NCBI GenBank assembly: GCA_965263345.1
Contig: CBDHHC010000006.1
Location: 186,001-250,000, forward strand
Length of the DNA: 64,000 nt
Origin: CBDHHC01 sp965263345
Lineage (GTDB): Bacteria; Pseudomonadota; Alphaproteobacteria; Rhizobiales; CBDHHC01
Direction: 5' to 3'
The notes under the pieces were generated by a model. The model did no database searches, was not told the origin of the DNA, and saw only the letters and a program-made list of their open reading frames with translations. The position numbers and the translations under genes were made by a program. Shown here piece by piece: positions 9,559 to 18,183 of the stretch (the first letter of the stretch is position 1; each line of letters starts with the position of its first letter).

Positions 9559-10221
9559 ATGGCAAATGTCGTAATCACTGGCACTAATCGAGGAATCGGA
9601 CTTCAATTGGTTAAGCAATATCAAGAGAGGGGTGAGCATGTTATTGCTGCATGTCGTTCAAAATCCGCTGCTTTAGCTGTTTGTGATGTTGAAATTTATG
9701 AAGGTTTAGATGTCAGTGATACGGCTTCTGTCAATAAGTTTGCTCAAAGTATTGGGGATTTAACAATTGATATCCTTATAAATAATGCAGGAATACTGAC
9801 CCGTGAAACCCTTGATGATATGGATTGGGATCGTATTCAACGCCAGTTTGAAGTGAATACCCTTGGGCCATTGAAAGTAACGACAACTCTTTTGCCGAAG
9901 TTGAAAGACGGATCAAAAGTCGGGATTGTTTCCAGCCGGGTTGGTTCGTTGGCTGACAATGGATCTGGTGGGAATTATGGGTATAGAATGTCTAAGTCGG
10001 CAGTTAATATGGCCGGAGTTAATCTAGCTTTGGATCTTAAGCCAAAGGGTATTCCTGTGATGCTCTTGCATCCTGGTTATGTGCGTACAGAAATGACAGG
10101 TGGCCATGGTAATATTGATGCCGCAGATGCGGCACGTGGTTTGATTGCACGCATGGATGAGTTGACACTTGCAAATGCGGGGACTTTTTGGCATGCAGAG
10201 GGGTATGAGCTGCCTTGGTAA
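9559..10221 (+). CDS. Short-chain dehydrogenase/reductase
   Basis: Classical SDR of 220 residues with the NAD(P)-binding TGTNRGIG at 7-14, NNAG near 75 and the catalytic YxxxK pair Tyr142/Lys146. It resembles the C-factor-like subgroup of small SDRs. The frame is open from TTG 9544, but the ATG at 9559 is preceded by GAGGAG at good spacing and starts the Rossmann strand directly (MANVVITG). Substrate unknown. It ends at a strong bidirectional terminator shared with the DUF2461 gene. Confidence 0.88.
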   Translation: MANVVITGTNRGIGLQLVKQYQERGEHVIAACRSKSAALAVCDVEIYEGLDVSDTASVNKFAQSIGDLTIDILINNAGILTRETLDDMDWDRIQRQFEVNTLGPLKVTTTLLPKLKDGSKVGIVSSRVGSLADNGSGGNYGYRMSKSAVNMAGVNLALDLKPKGIPVMLLHPGYVRTEMTGGHGNIDAADAARGLIARMDELTLANAGTFWHAEGYELPW

Positions 10222-10251
10222 TTTTGCCCCTAAAGTCATTAAAATAACTTT

Positions 10252-10287
10252 AGGCGCGCGTTCAAGCGCCACGCAGGCTGCGCGCCT
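10252..10287. repeat. GC-rich palindromic element, copy 1
   Basis: AGGCGCGC/GCGCGCCT, an 8-bp stem around 20 nt, within an AT-rich genome. Its inner part shares the blocks CAAGCGC and CTGCGCGCC, in the same order, with the reverse strand of a second GC-rich patch at 19041-19070. This suggests a dispersed REP-like repeat. Confidence 0.4.
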
Positions 10288-10305
10288 CAATGGCGCTAGT
10301 CCTAA

Positions 10306-10334
10306 AAAAATATGAGAAAATATCTCATATTTTT
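10306..10334. terminator. Bidirectional intrinsic terminator
   Basis: Perfect 12-bp stem (5 A plus TATGAGA, then its complement) with the 5-nt loop AAATA. It has A runs on the left and T runs on the right, so it can end transcription from both the SDR gene (+) and the DUF2461 gene (-). Confidence 0.85.
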
Positions 10335-10382
10335 CTTCATCCAGACGATTTCCTGATTTCTTACATATATGAAATTTTTAAT

Positions 10383-11078
10383 TTAGAATTCCTGGTCTAG
10401 AGCTTTGCAGAGAAATTTCATCATGGGTTTTGCGGCTGCGAATGTTTCTGTGACATCATCAAGGAATTTTGCCCTTTTGGCTTGGGACATAGTTCCATTG
10501 GCCATCAGGAAGAAACTTTTTCGCTTTATGTCTTCAATGTACTTTAGGTCAGCCGAGAAGTCTTTTGGTGGCCGAGTGAGGCTTTCACCTTCGACACCTT
10601 TTTTATAGACTTCTTTTAACTTTTTGTTTGATAGGACACGTCCCCAACCTGCTGTGTCTTTCGAGATTGCTGTTCGTATTTGTTTCAGAGGGGCGCTGTC
10701 TGGTTTCCAGATCCCTCCTCCGAAGAATATATTGCCATGTTCTAGATGAAGATAAAAACCTGGTGCATGGGCATCTTTTCCATTTTTGTGTCTGAACTGA
10801 CAACCTGCATTTTCTTTGTATGGTTTTTTGTCTTTGGAAAAACGGACATCACGATAGATGCGAAACATCGAACCACCAACTTTTTTTGGTTCTGCAATAA
10901 AGTGAGGTGAGATTTTTTTTAATCTCGGTTGCATATCTGTGATGAAGGCCAATGTTGGTGTGACGACTTCTTCTTCATAGCGTTTTTTATTTTCCTGGAA
11001 CCATTCTTTATTGTTGTTTTCTGAGAGCTCTTTAAAGAAGTCAAAGAATTTTTTTGAGAAGCCTTGAAAGTCAGTCAT
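10383..11078 (-). CDS. DUF2461 family protein
   Basis: A 231-residue cytoplasmic protein matching DUF2461 (TIGR02453-type): N-terminal 'FFKELSENNNKEWFQENKKRYEEEV', central 'FRIYRDVRFSKDKKPYKENAGCQFRH', and a C-terminal region with paired basic residues. Function is unknown. Monocistronic, ending at the shared terminator at 10306-10334. Confidence 0.88.
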   Translation of the reverse strand: MTDFQGFSKKFFDFFKELSENNNKEWFQENKKRYEEEVVTPTLAFITDMQPRLKKISPHFIAEPKKVGGSMFRIYRDVRFSKDKKPYKENAGCQFRHKNGKDAHAPGFYLHLEHGNIFFGGGIWKPDSAPLKQIRTAISKDTAGWGRVLSNKKLKEVYKKGVEGESLTRPPKDFSADLKYIEDIKRKSFFLMANGTMSQAKRAKFLDDVTETFAAAKPMMKFLCKALDQEF

Positions 11079-11295
11079 GGTGTTTGTCCCAAAGTTTTTA
11101 TCGTCACATTTAAAGATATAAAAAATTGATATTCTTATCGTTTTTGAACTGCAGTTCGTTTTATTTTTTTATTAAGGTTATAATAAGGTAGCTCGAAATA
11201 CCTCTCATGAAGATGATCATATCTATGGGCACTATGCTGAGTTTTTAAGGCATGTTCAGGTTGTTTTTGTTGAGCTATTTTGATGGCTCTCTTTT

Positions 11296-12342
11296 CTAAT
11301 ATCTAGATGCTCTTCTGTTTCTGCCATCTTGTCTTGGAACAAAGATATCATAGTCCAGTTTTGGAGGATCTATAGGGAAGAAGGCACGGAGCCAGGGGTT
11401 GTCTTTCCACAATAGCCAGGTTTGCTCCGCAAGATATAATAGCCTTGCTTTTGCTTCCTCACTTGCGTCATCCAGGGTTTCAAGTTCTGGGCCATTTCTT
11501 AAGCGTTCCGGGGCATCTATGTAGACGTAACGTTCTCCCAACCATTTGCGTCCAATGTCTATTGCAAGAGCTTCTTGAGCTGATAAAGAGTGTAAGACAA
11601 GGTCTCTGGTTGTATGAAGAATTCTTTTGGGCCACCATTTATAACTGGTGGTGATTTTTTGATAGTTATGTGTTGAAGCCGTGCCGATATGAAGAATATT
11701 TATATTCTCAGGCTTTATGCGTAGTTTGCTTCTTAATAAAGATGCGCCAATGAGAACGGGGGCGTTTGCCACAAGTCCACCATCTATGAGACGATCATTT
11801 CCTATTCTCTCTTCTTCAAAATATGTTGGAGCGGCCGTTGTTGCCAGCAAAGCCTGTTCTACTGAAACAGGTTCTGTTCCTTTATCACTGAATTGTCTGC
11901 CTGTAAAAATTCGATGGCGCTGATTGATTCTGCTCATCGCGACAAGTGCGAGGGGTATGGGCAGATCCTGAATATTTTTTTGGGCATACCCGTTTGGTAA
12001 TAAATTTCTAATCGTTCGTCTTAATGGCTCTTTGGAGTATTGTGGAAAGAATAAAAATTGTTTTACCAAGGAGCCAAATGTTTTTGGAGGAAATATTGAT
12101 GGCCCATCAAGTTCAAACCTTTGTCTTATTTTTTTAGGTGGAATATTGAAAGCTAATGCGGTTGCAATTAAACCGCCTGTTGATGTTCCGATTATTAAAT
12201 CAAAATGTGATTGCAAATTTCCTTTTTTTCCAGGACCTCCTAAAAAAACTTCTTCAATTTTTTCCAGGACTGCGGCAGTATATAACCCTCTGAACCCTCC
12301 TCCAGATAAACAGAGTATGTTGAAACGTTTTCCCTCATGCAT
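11296..12342 (-). CDS. CapV-like patatin phospholipase
   Basis: Patatin-like phospholipase of 348 residues. The oxyanion loop SGGGFRG is at 13-19, the nucleophile elbow GTSTG at 52-56 (Ser54) and the second catalytic residue in DGG at 187-189 (Asp187). Layout and length resemble CapV, the phospholipase effector of CBASS phage defence, which degrades inner-membrane phospholipids when a cyclic nucleotide binds. No CD-NTase, Cap2 or Cap3 gene lies nearby. Its ATG overlaps the stop of the upstream gene (TGATG) and has no Shine-Dalgarno, so translation depends on coupling. Confidence 0.85.
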   Translation of the reverse strand: MHEGKRFNILCLSGGGFRGLYTAAVLEKIEEVFLGGPGKKGNLQSHFDLIIGTSTGGLIATALAFNIPPKKIRQRFELDGPSIFPPKTFGSLVKQFLFFPQYSKEPLRRTIRNLLPNGYAQKNIQDLPIPLALVAMSRINQRHRIFTGRQFSDKGTEPVSVEQALLATTAAPTYFEEERIGNDRLIDGGLVANAPVLIGASLLRSKLRIKPENINILHIGTASTHNYQKITTSYKWWPKRILHTTRDLVLHSLSAQEALAIDIGRKWLGERYVYIDAPERLRNGPELETLDDASEEAKARLLYLAEQTWLLWKDNPWLRAFFPIDPPKLDYDIFVPRQDGRNRRASRY

Positions 12343-12869
12343 CAGGAGGCCTGTCTCTCAGCAAAAATTGCAGGTCTTGAAATTGGATGAGGTTGAAGAC
12401 CAAATTTTTGTTTTAGATTAGAGAATGCTGTTGGTTGCTCATAATCGATGAGGTAGAGCGGGACGTTATATAGTCCGTTTAAAGCCGTTGAAATCACTAT
12501 CTTTTCTAAAAATGGTAATTTTTTTTCATGGCCATTTAAGCTCACCCAATGGATATCTTCGCTTAAACTTGAAGATGCGAATGAGACGAAGTTTTCTGTT
12601 ATTGGCAGAATGCAACCATGATGCGCGAAATGAATATAGGCCGTCCGGAAGCGTTCTTGTAGTTCTCTGGCAGCACTGTGCATTGCCGGGACTTGTATGT
12701 TCTGTTCAATCTCATCATAGATTTGTATTAAAGATGCGGTGCTGACGACAATACCATTTTCAAATAGTGGGTTTTGCCTTATCCAAACAGACAACTCTTC
12801 ATTGGCTCCCTTCATAAATGTATAAAACGCTTGTGTTCCAAGCAGATATTTTGGAAAAACAGACTGCAT
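12342..12869 (-). CDS. PIN-like domain protein with altered catalytic residues
   Basis: A 175-residue protein whose outline fits VapC-type PIN domains: 'KYLLGTQAFYTFMKG' aligns with the usual 'xYLLDTNVLIYLLKG', 'STASLIQIYDEIEQ' with the second motif, and 'LEKIVISTALNG...LYLID' with the third. At the metal-binding positions Asp is Gly11, Glu is Gln49 and Asp is Glu122, so nuclease activity is doubtful. It is translationally coupled to the patatin gene. The alignment is by eye and the family call is tentative. Confidence 0.55.
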   Translation of the reverse strand: MQSVFPKYLLGTQAFYTFMKGANEELSVWIRQNPLFENGIVVSTASLIQIYDEIEQNIQVPAMHSAARELQERFRTAYIHFAHHGCILPITENFVSFASSSLSEDIHWVSLNGHEKKLPFLEKIVISTALNGLYNVPLYLIDYEQPTAFSNLKQKFGLQPHPISRPAIFAERQAS

Positions 12870-12918
12870 TATTCAGCTCATAATTTTTGAAACCGCCACC
12901 GATTTACTCAAATACAAA

Positions 12919-13566
12919 TTAAAGTGCTGACCTCGATGTAAATTGGATATCGTCATAATAAGGTTTGCCCAATGCAGACCGGTGCATCAGGTTTTGTATT
13001 GCCAATGATCTTCTTTGCGGATCATTTATAGTTTGTAAAATGCGTTCATATTCATATTCAAATTGATCCGGACTTAGTTTATGGTTATTTCGTTGCTGGT
13101 CCATGGATTGTTGTGATTGGTTAAAATATTGTCTTTGGTTGTTTTGTTTTTCTTTACGATATTTATCAATCTCATCAACAAAAGAATTTATTGTGTTTTC
13201 TTGCGCTGTTTGTTGCTTTTTTTGTTTGTTTTGTTGGGTTATGTTTAAAAGACCTGAGACCAGCTGTTTTCCAAATAAAACGAGAAGCTCCATCGTTCTA
13301 GGGTCTGATTCTAAAAGCGGTATAGAAAAGTTTTCAAATTGCTGTAAGGCTTCAACAAGATGCAAGCCGGCCTGATTGCCGTCGTGTTTTAGTTCCTTTG
13401 CCAGTTTTTTAAGAGCATCTTGCATCAAAGGTTCCTGCAATTCGCGTTGCATGTTGTGAATTGCCTGATGGAGCTGGCCATGACCATTGGGACTCGGCGA
13501 TGCGTTCATCGGCGATCCTGGCTCTTGATTGGTATGTGCCATGTCCGGTCCAAGTTTTTGATGCAT
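12919..13566 (-). CDS. Gln-rich coiled-coil protein of unknown function
   Basis: A 215-residue protein with a Pro/Ser/Asn start, a helical middle (30-110) and a Gln/Lys/Asn-rich stretch at about 115-165, ending in 'EYERILQTINDPQRRSLAIQNLMHRSALG'. No known domain was recognised. It lacks the GS...DxD motif of CD-NTases, so it is not a hidden cyclase. It is first in the operon with the PIN-like and patatin genes, 49 nt upstream. An internal ATG at 13542 is an alternative start. Confidence 0.6.
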   Translation of the reverse strand: MHQKLGPDMAHTNQEPGSPMNASPSPNGHGQLHQAIHNMQRELQEPLMQDALKKLAKELKHDGNQAGLHLVEALQQFENFSIPLLESDPRTMELLVLFGKQLVSGLLNITQQNKQKKQQTAQENTINSFVDEIDKYRKEKQNNQRQYFNQSQQSMDQQRNNHKLSPDQFEYEYERILQTINDPQRRSLAIQNLMHRSALGKPYYDDIQFTSRSAL

Positions 13567-13890
13567 ATTTTATCTTTGTTCTTAGCAGAAAAAATCAAAT
13601 TTGACAGTCTCTCACTGTCTTATGATTCGAGTAAAAAGTACAATTCAACTTAGTTCTTCAAGTATTTTTATCAACATAATACTTTTGAAACATAAGTATT
13701 GTTGGTTTTTTAATGGTTATAATTTATTTAAACAGATTTGTTTTTGATTTTTTATTGAGGTCTATTGTGAATTACATTTTATGTATGAGGATAACTTTTT
13801 TATTTTATTTAAATCAGTTGGTTATGATTTTTTATAAATTTAAATAGTATTGTATTTTTTAGATTAATTTGCAGATATATTATTTATCAA
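13567..13890. other. AT-rich intergenic region upstream of the patatin operon
   Basis: More than 320 nt with no convincing frame on either strand and very high A+T, including long T runs. It probably holds the promoter of the Gln-rich/PIN-like/patatin operon (reading leftward). I cannot point to a clear -35/-10 pair. Confidence 0.5.
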
Positions 13891-13925
13891 ACAATCTGGG
13901 CTGTATTTACAGCAACCCAGATTGT
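13891..13925 (-). terminator. Terminator of the outer-membrane barrel gene
   Basis: Perfect 10-bp stem ACAATCTGGG/CCCAGATTGT with an inner CTGT/ACAG helix, 13 nt after the barrel gene stop. The downstream T tract is weak (TTTGATAAAT). Confidence 0.65.
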
Positions 13926-13938
13926 GTAGTCTGATTGG

Positions 13939-14658
13939 TTATAATGGGACACTCACGCCGACACGTATTGACCAGATATCTTCTAACTCAACGAAGTCAC
14001 CTGCGTCACCATCGGCTGCAAAACCGTCGCCAGTATTTATTTTATCGTCGAAAGAGTAGTAGAGCCCTTCAACACGAAGGCGCAGCCCTCTGTAAAATTG
14101 TTTCTCGATACCAGCACCTAGAACATATCCGATATCATCAAAATCGACAGTCTCTGTCTGGTTGGTTGTGTTTGCATCTGTTGCGGTGAAAGATGCGTTG
14201 GCATAAGCGATACCGCCTGTTGCGTAGATCATGAGAGTGTCTGTCGCAAAGCCAATGCGTCCTCTTAAGGAGGCCAGAAAGTCTATATCAGCGCTTATGG
14301 TATCTCTTCCATCGCCACCATCATTTCTATCGTCAACAGTGTCGTTTAAATCTCCACCAGATATATCTGCTTCAATACCAAATATCAGACTGCTATATTG
14401 AACGTTGTATCCGACATGCACCCCTACTATACCGCCGCTGGTGTCCAGGTCTTCAGGGAAGGCCTCTTCGTTAGTATCGCTATTGTCAAAGATACCGTCA
14501 AAACTTGCGTCAGCGTATCCTGCATGAATACCTGCATAAAGTCCGGTCCAGGTGTTTGAAGGTGCATATAAAGATCCTCCTGCAGAGGCATAAGACATGC
14601 CCAGGAGAGTTGTAAATGTAAATATAGAAAGTATTTTTGCTATAACGTTACGCCTCAT
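13939..14658 (-). CDS. Outer-membrane beta-barrel protein (Omp25/OmpA-barrel type)
   Basis: A 239-residue protein with a Sec signal peptide (residues 1-27, cleavage near SYASA). The 'WTGLYAGIHAGYADASF' N-terminus and alternating hydrophobic strands fit the small 8-stranded barrels of the Omp_b-brl/Omp25 class common in alphaproteobacteria. Acidic Asp-rich loops follow the strands. The last strand ends '...SIRVGVSVPL', not the usual terminal Phe. Probably a surface-exposed structural protein. Confidence 0.85.
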   Translation of the reverse strand: MRRNVIAKILSIFTFTTLLGMSYASAGGSLYAPSNTWTGLYAGIHAGYADASFDGIFDNSDTNEEAFPEDLDTSGGIVGVHVGYNVQYSSLIFGIEADISGGDLNDTVDDRNDGGDGRDTISADIDFLASLRGRIGFATDTLMIYATGGIAYANASFTATDANTTNQTETVDFDDIGYVLGAGIEKQFYRGLRLRVEGLYYSFDDKINTGDGFAADGDAGDFVELEDIWSIRVGVSVPL

Positions 14659-14945
14659 TACTCTACTCCACTTAAATAATACAAATTTTATTCAAATTAT
14701 TTTTCTATATTTAATGTAAAGTGGGGATTTAAAATATGATATATTGGCAACATGCAGAGTAATAATGCTTTTTATATTTGTGTGTTGCGCTTTTTTTTCT
14801 GTTTTTTTATGCAGTTGTAAGTGTTTATTGGTTTGATAGATTAAATTTGACTTGTTGATAAATATATTCGTGCTGACTAATTCCTTTGTCTAGGATTTGA
14901 GATATTTTTCTTTTTGACTCTGTTACTTTCAGGCATACTCAGCAT

Positions 14946-15773
14946 ATGGTTGAAAATGAGCTAGATAACCCGCCGCTTGGTCAAAGACGTGGGATGGATA
15001 TTCCTGAGTTGAGGCGTATCGATTTGAAAACCGGTCTTGAATGTTTGCTGCTGGGGCTGCGTGATTTCAGCAGAGCCCCTAAATATGGTCTCTTTTTTGG
15101 AGGGATTTATATGCTTGGTGGTTGGCTGGTCCTTTGGCTTCTTTTTGCGCTTAATATGCCCTATTTAGCTGTTCCTTCTGCGATTGGATTTGCTTTTATT
15201 GCGCCATTTATTGCTGCTGGAGTTTATGAGGTCAGTCGAAGACTTGAGGTTTGTCAGCCGCTTTCATGGGAGGTTGTGCTCGGAACAGCCTGGCAGCAAA
15301 AAGGGCGTGATATGGGGTGGATGGCGTTGATTACCGGTTTTGCCTTTTTTATCTGGATTGATTATACGGCGATTTCCTTTTTGTTATTTTTTGGTTTGAG
15401 TGAGCTTGAGATAAGCGCTTTTTTAAAAGCATTAGTGAGTACAGAGTCTGGTCTCTATTTTATGCTGTTGGGTAATTTTGTTGCTCTTGCTATTGGGACG
15501 ATTGTTTTTTCCGTTACGGTCATCTCCTTTCCCCTCCTACTTGATCGAGAAATCGATTTTGCTACCGCAATGACAACAAGTGTGAAGGCTGTTCTGCTTA
15601 ATCTACTGCCTATGCTTGTCTGGGCTGTGATTATTGCTGTGTGTTTGCTTGTTGCTGTGGGGAGTGTCTTTGTTTTGCTGCCTATGGTCCTGCCTGTGCT
15701 AGGGCATGGGACCTGGCATATGTATCGCAAAGTCGTTGCGAAGATTACACAGCCTGAGGCTGTAAGGTTGTGA
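14946..15773 (+). CDS. DUF2189 integral membrane protein, paralog 1
   Basis: A 275-residue inner-membrane protein with about six hydrophobic segments. 'GVYEVSRRLE', 'TVISFPLLLDR', 'SVKAVLLNLLPMLVWAVII' and 'LPVLGHGTWHMYRKV' are the DUF2189 hallmarks. A paralog lies at the right end of the window (63147-63941). The family has been annotated as cytochrome c oxidase-related, but without firm evidence. It is convergent with the lipoprotein gene, 9 nt between stops. Confidence 0.85.
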   Translation: MVENELDNPPLGQRRGMDIPELRRIDLKTGLECLLLGLRDFSRAPKYGLFFGGIYMLGGWLVLWLLFALNMPYLAVPSAIGFAFIAPFIAAGVYEVSRRLEVCQPLSWEVVLGTAWQQKGRDMGWMALITGFAFFIWIDYTAISFLLFFGLSELEISAFLKALVSTESGLYFMLLGNFVALAIGTIVFSVTVISFPLLLDREIDFATAMTTSVKAVLLNLLPMLVWAVIIAVCLLVAVGSVFVLLPMVLPVLGHGTWHMYRKVVAKITQPEAVRL

Positions 15774-15782
15774 TTTTATAAG

Positions 15783-16235
15783 TTATAACGTGGTTAGGTA
15801 TAGGTGTCCTAAGCAGGCTTTCTTTTGTTGGTCTATTTTTCTACTGTGGAATTTTTTCTCAAGATTCTTTCTTGTCTTTGCTTCAAAATCTGAAATTTTT
15901 CTACCTTTTCCTTTTAAGGACTTTAATAGTTTGGATCTCCCTCTGTCGATTGAAGCTTTGTGACGGATTGTCCACTTCTTGTAGGTTTTTTTCATTTTGC
16001 CTGGTGTGGTGGGTAGATGTTTTGCGCAAAGTTTTCCATACACGGGACCAGCGATATATTGCGTATAATTCAGAAAGTCTCTGAGCTCTTGTTTTGTGTT
16101 ACGATTTTTTAGGTTGTATCGTCCGCTCGTTTTTCCTGCACACCCTACCAGGCCTAAAATCAGGCTGAGTAAAACAATGAGTGATAGGCTTTTAGAAACC
16201 TTAAAACCAGGGGCTGCCGTCAGAACTCTTTTCAT
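15783..16235 (-). CDS. Small basic lipoprotein
   Basis: A 150-residue protein with a signal sequence ending in the lipobox LVGC (Cys32), so it is probably lipidated and held in the envelope. The mature part is very rich in Lys and Arg. No known domain was recognised. Confidence 0.65.
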   Translation of the reverse strand: MKRVLTAAPGFKVSKSLSLIVLLSLILGLVGCAGKTSGRYNLKNRNTKQELRDFLNYTQYIAGPVYGKLCAKHLPTTPGKMKKTYKKWTIRHKASIDRGRSKLLKSLKGKGRKISDFEAKTRKNLEKKFHSRKIDQQKKACLGHLYLTTL

Positions 16236-16448
16236 TTTGTATCTTTCTTATTGGCCTGTACGGCATACTTGCTTACTTTTTTCAGTTTATCTTCTGTTGG
16301 TATGTTTTTACAATAATTAGTTTGTGCAAATTATGCTGTTTTGGTTTTATGATATTGTTTTTTATTAATTATTGCTGTTGGGTCACAGGTGTGCTGTGTT
16401 GAGGTGCGCTTTTGGGTTGTGTGCGGTTAGAGGATACTGGTTAATTTT

Positions 16449-16949
16449 TTATTCAACGTCAAAATGGCTGGGGGAGATTTTTAGGATTTCTTTATGTTCA
16501 TCAGCAATTGTTTCTGCGAAACGCTTTACCTCATCTAATAGGCTTGCCAATTCATAGTTTGGGTCTATGTGGAACCACTCTATACAGAATTGTAGCGTGT
16601 TCGTTTGAACTTCTCCACCTAATATGACAGGAAGGGCTCTTGCTCGTAATTGAATATTTGTTCCAGAGCGGGCCCAATCTCTGATGATCCAGGCAATCAG
16701 TTCCAAGCTTTTGTGCGCTGGTGATGTTGCTTCCAGTTCAAAGAAAATCTGTAATAATACTTCTTTCTCCAACCCCCCTTTGGTTCTGCGTAATGCCGCA
16801 TGTGGTAACTCTGCGAAGGGGCCTGGGAGGCTTAAATCGTCTGTTTTAATATCTTCAAGGCCCGTGGGGAGATCTATATCGATTTCTTTTATTCCGGGTA
16901 AGGCTTGCAGAGCGTCAAGTAAATTTTGGATTTCTGGTGGAAAGCTCAT
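16449..16949 (-). CDS. Hypothetical protein
   Basis: A 166-residue soluble protein without signal peptide or recognised domain. The first 70 residues are acidic and Pro/Leu-rich; the second half contains 'LIAWIIRDWARSGTNIQLRARALPVILGGE' and ends in an amphipathic helix. Codon usage matches neighbouring real genes and the reverse frames are broken, which supports a real gene. It belongs to a run of small leftward genes (15783-17579). Confidence 0.6.
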   Translation of the reverse strand: MSFPPEIQNLLDALQALPGIKEIDIDLPTGLEDIKTDDLSLPGPFAELPHAALRRTKGGLEKEVLLQIFFELEATSPAHKSLELIAWIIRDWARSGTNIQLRARALPVILGGEVQTNTLQFCIEWFHIDPNYELASLLDEVKRFAETIADEHKEILKISPSHFDVE

Positions 16950-16994
16950 GCGTTATTTTCTTATGTTTGTTGGCAAACTCTTTGATGATTTTTA

Positions 16995-17201
16995 CTATTG
17001 TTTCCATAATTGTCCTTTGCGGATAATTTGACAATGGTAACAACCACTGTTCTCATGATCTATGTTGTACCACTCATGAGAGCCACCTTTTGCTTCACAA
17101 TCTATTCCTTTATTGCAAATGCCTAGATCAATGAGAAAGTCAGGTAGTCTTCTTCGAATTGTCGTGCGTATTCTATATGGTTCCATGAAACTCTTTAACA
17201 T
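16995..17201 (-). CDS. Small Cys/His protein, possible zinc ribbon
   Basis: A 68-residue basic protein with two Cys pairs: C-x5-C, then 'GGSHEWYNIDHENSGCYHC'. The CxxC plus His/Cys pattern and the W-Y-N-[IV]-D core suggest a small metal-binding fold, perhaps nucleic-acid associated. Function is unknown. 'MEPYRIRT' (Met6) is an alternative start. Confidence 0.55.
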   Translation of the reverse strand: MLKSFMEPYRIRTTIRRRLPDFLIDLGICNKGIDCEAKGGSHEWYNIDHENSGCYHCQIIRKGQLWKQ

Positions 17202-17249
17202 GGTTTTCTCAATGAGAACTTATAGAGGTTATTCAACTTATCCGTATGG

Positions 17250-17579
17250 TTATTCCATATCACCTGAATAGTATAATGCTACTGCCACGACAACTCCCGG
17301 AATAAGCAATGCGAGAGGGTTCCATAAGCCCATAACTAATAGCACAACCTGATTTATGGCAAAAAAACCAGTATATGTATATGCTGCAATTTTTTTCATG
17401 AGCCATAAGCCAATCATACAGCCCAAGCCGATAACAGCGGACAGGGCAAGATAAGGGGGATACCAAGGGCCTATTTGTTGTGCGATATCACTAAAAATTA
17501 GTGGTACTACCGTCAAAGCTCCTATCAAGCCGGTAATACAGATAATTGTTATAGCAAGTGGGCGTTTTGTTTTTTGCAT
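17250..17579 (-). CDS. Small membrane protein
   Basis: A 109-residue protein with four likely transmembrane segments (about 9-29, 40-62, 66-84, 87-104) and very short loops. It resembles many small proteins of unknown function. Its ATG is preceded by 'AAGAATG', a weak ribosome site. Confidence 0.65.
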   Translation of the reverse strand: MQKTKRPLAITIICITGLIGALTVVPLIFSDIAQQIGPWYPPYLALSAVIGLGCMIGLWLMKKIAAYTYTGFFAINQVVLLVMGLWNPLALLIPGVVVAVALYYSGDME

Positions 17580-17834
17580 TCTTAGTCTCTTGATGAGTTT
17601 ATCTGTTACTTATTTTTTATCATCATTAATATACGACTATGATCTTTTTTTGTTTTGATGGCTCCTCCTTTTGTCTTGGGCTAAACGTTAGCAATGGCAT
17701 CAACGGCCTGGCGCTGGGTGCGTCGGGGATTCCAATATTTCCACAGCTATATGTCAATAGTCGTTTTAGGTCTTGGATTTATGACGTTTAGTGCGTACAG
17801 GCGAGTGTTAATATCATTTGATTCCGAGAATAAA

Positions 17835-18071
17835 ATGAAGCAAATATTTTTATGTATTATTGCAATAATATTGATCGGTTATGTATTGTTACTTTTAAGC
17901 AATTCAAAGATATTAATTTCTGAAAATAAAGTTGAGCCTAATGTAAACTCTAAACAAGCATCTTTAGTCTGTCGTTACTTTATTGGAAGGCATATCTTGA
18001 TTAGAACATACTGGTACGCGCCAAATAATATCTTTGGTAAAGATAGCTGTCCGTTTCTTCTAGTTGATTAA
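17835..18071 (+). CDS. Small single-span membrane protein
   Basis: From the ATG at 17835 the product is 78 residues: a strongly hydrophobic N-terminus (MKQIFLCIIAIILIGYVLLL) that is either a signal anchor or uncleaved signal, then a short polar domain with two Cys. The frame is open upstream to 17694, but that extension has poor coding character. A weak hairpin with a T run follows at 18082-18112. Confidence 0.45.
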   Translation: MKQIFLCIIAIILIGYVLLLLSNSKILISENKVEPNVNSKQASLVCRYFIGRHILIRTYWYAPNNIFGKDSCPFLLVD

Positions 18072-18081
18072 ATTTTATAGA

Positions 18082-18112
18082 AGCGACTAATAATTGTCGT
18101 TAATATTTTTTC
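18082..18112 (+). terminator. Weak intrinsic terminator
   Basis: AGCGAC/GTCGTT stem with one G-T pair and an 8-nt loop, followed by AATATTTTTT. It lies 10 nt after the small membrane protein gene. Confidence 0.35.
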
Positions 18113-18183
18113 GCTGTAGTTTTAAAATTCAAAGAGAAAAGAGAGTATAGCTTTTTTTTAGGGATAGATCTATTTATGCAATT

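Noticed and set aside
11296..13566. Complete CBASS operon
   Set aside because: No CD-NTase, ubiquitin-like transfer proteins or HORMA/TRIP13 genes are present; only the effector-like patatin is seen.
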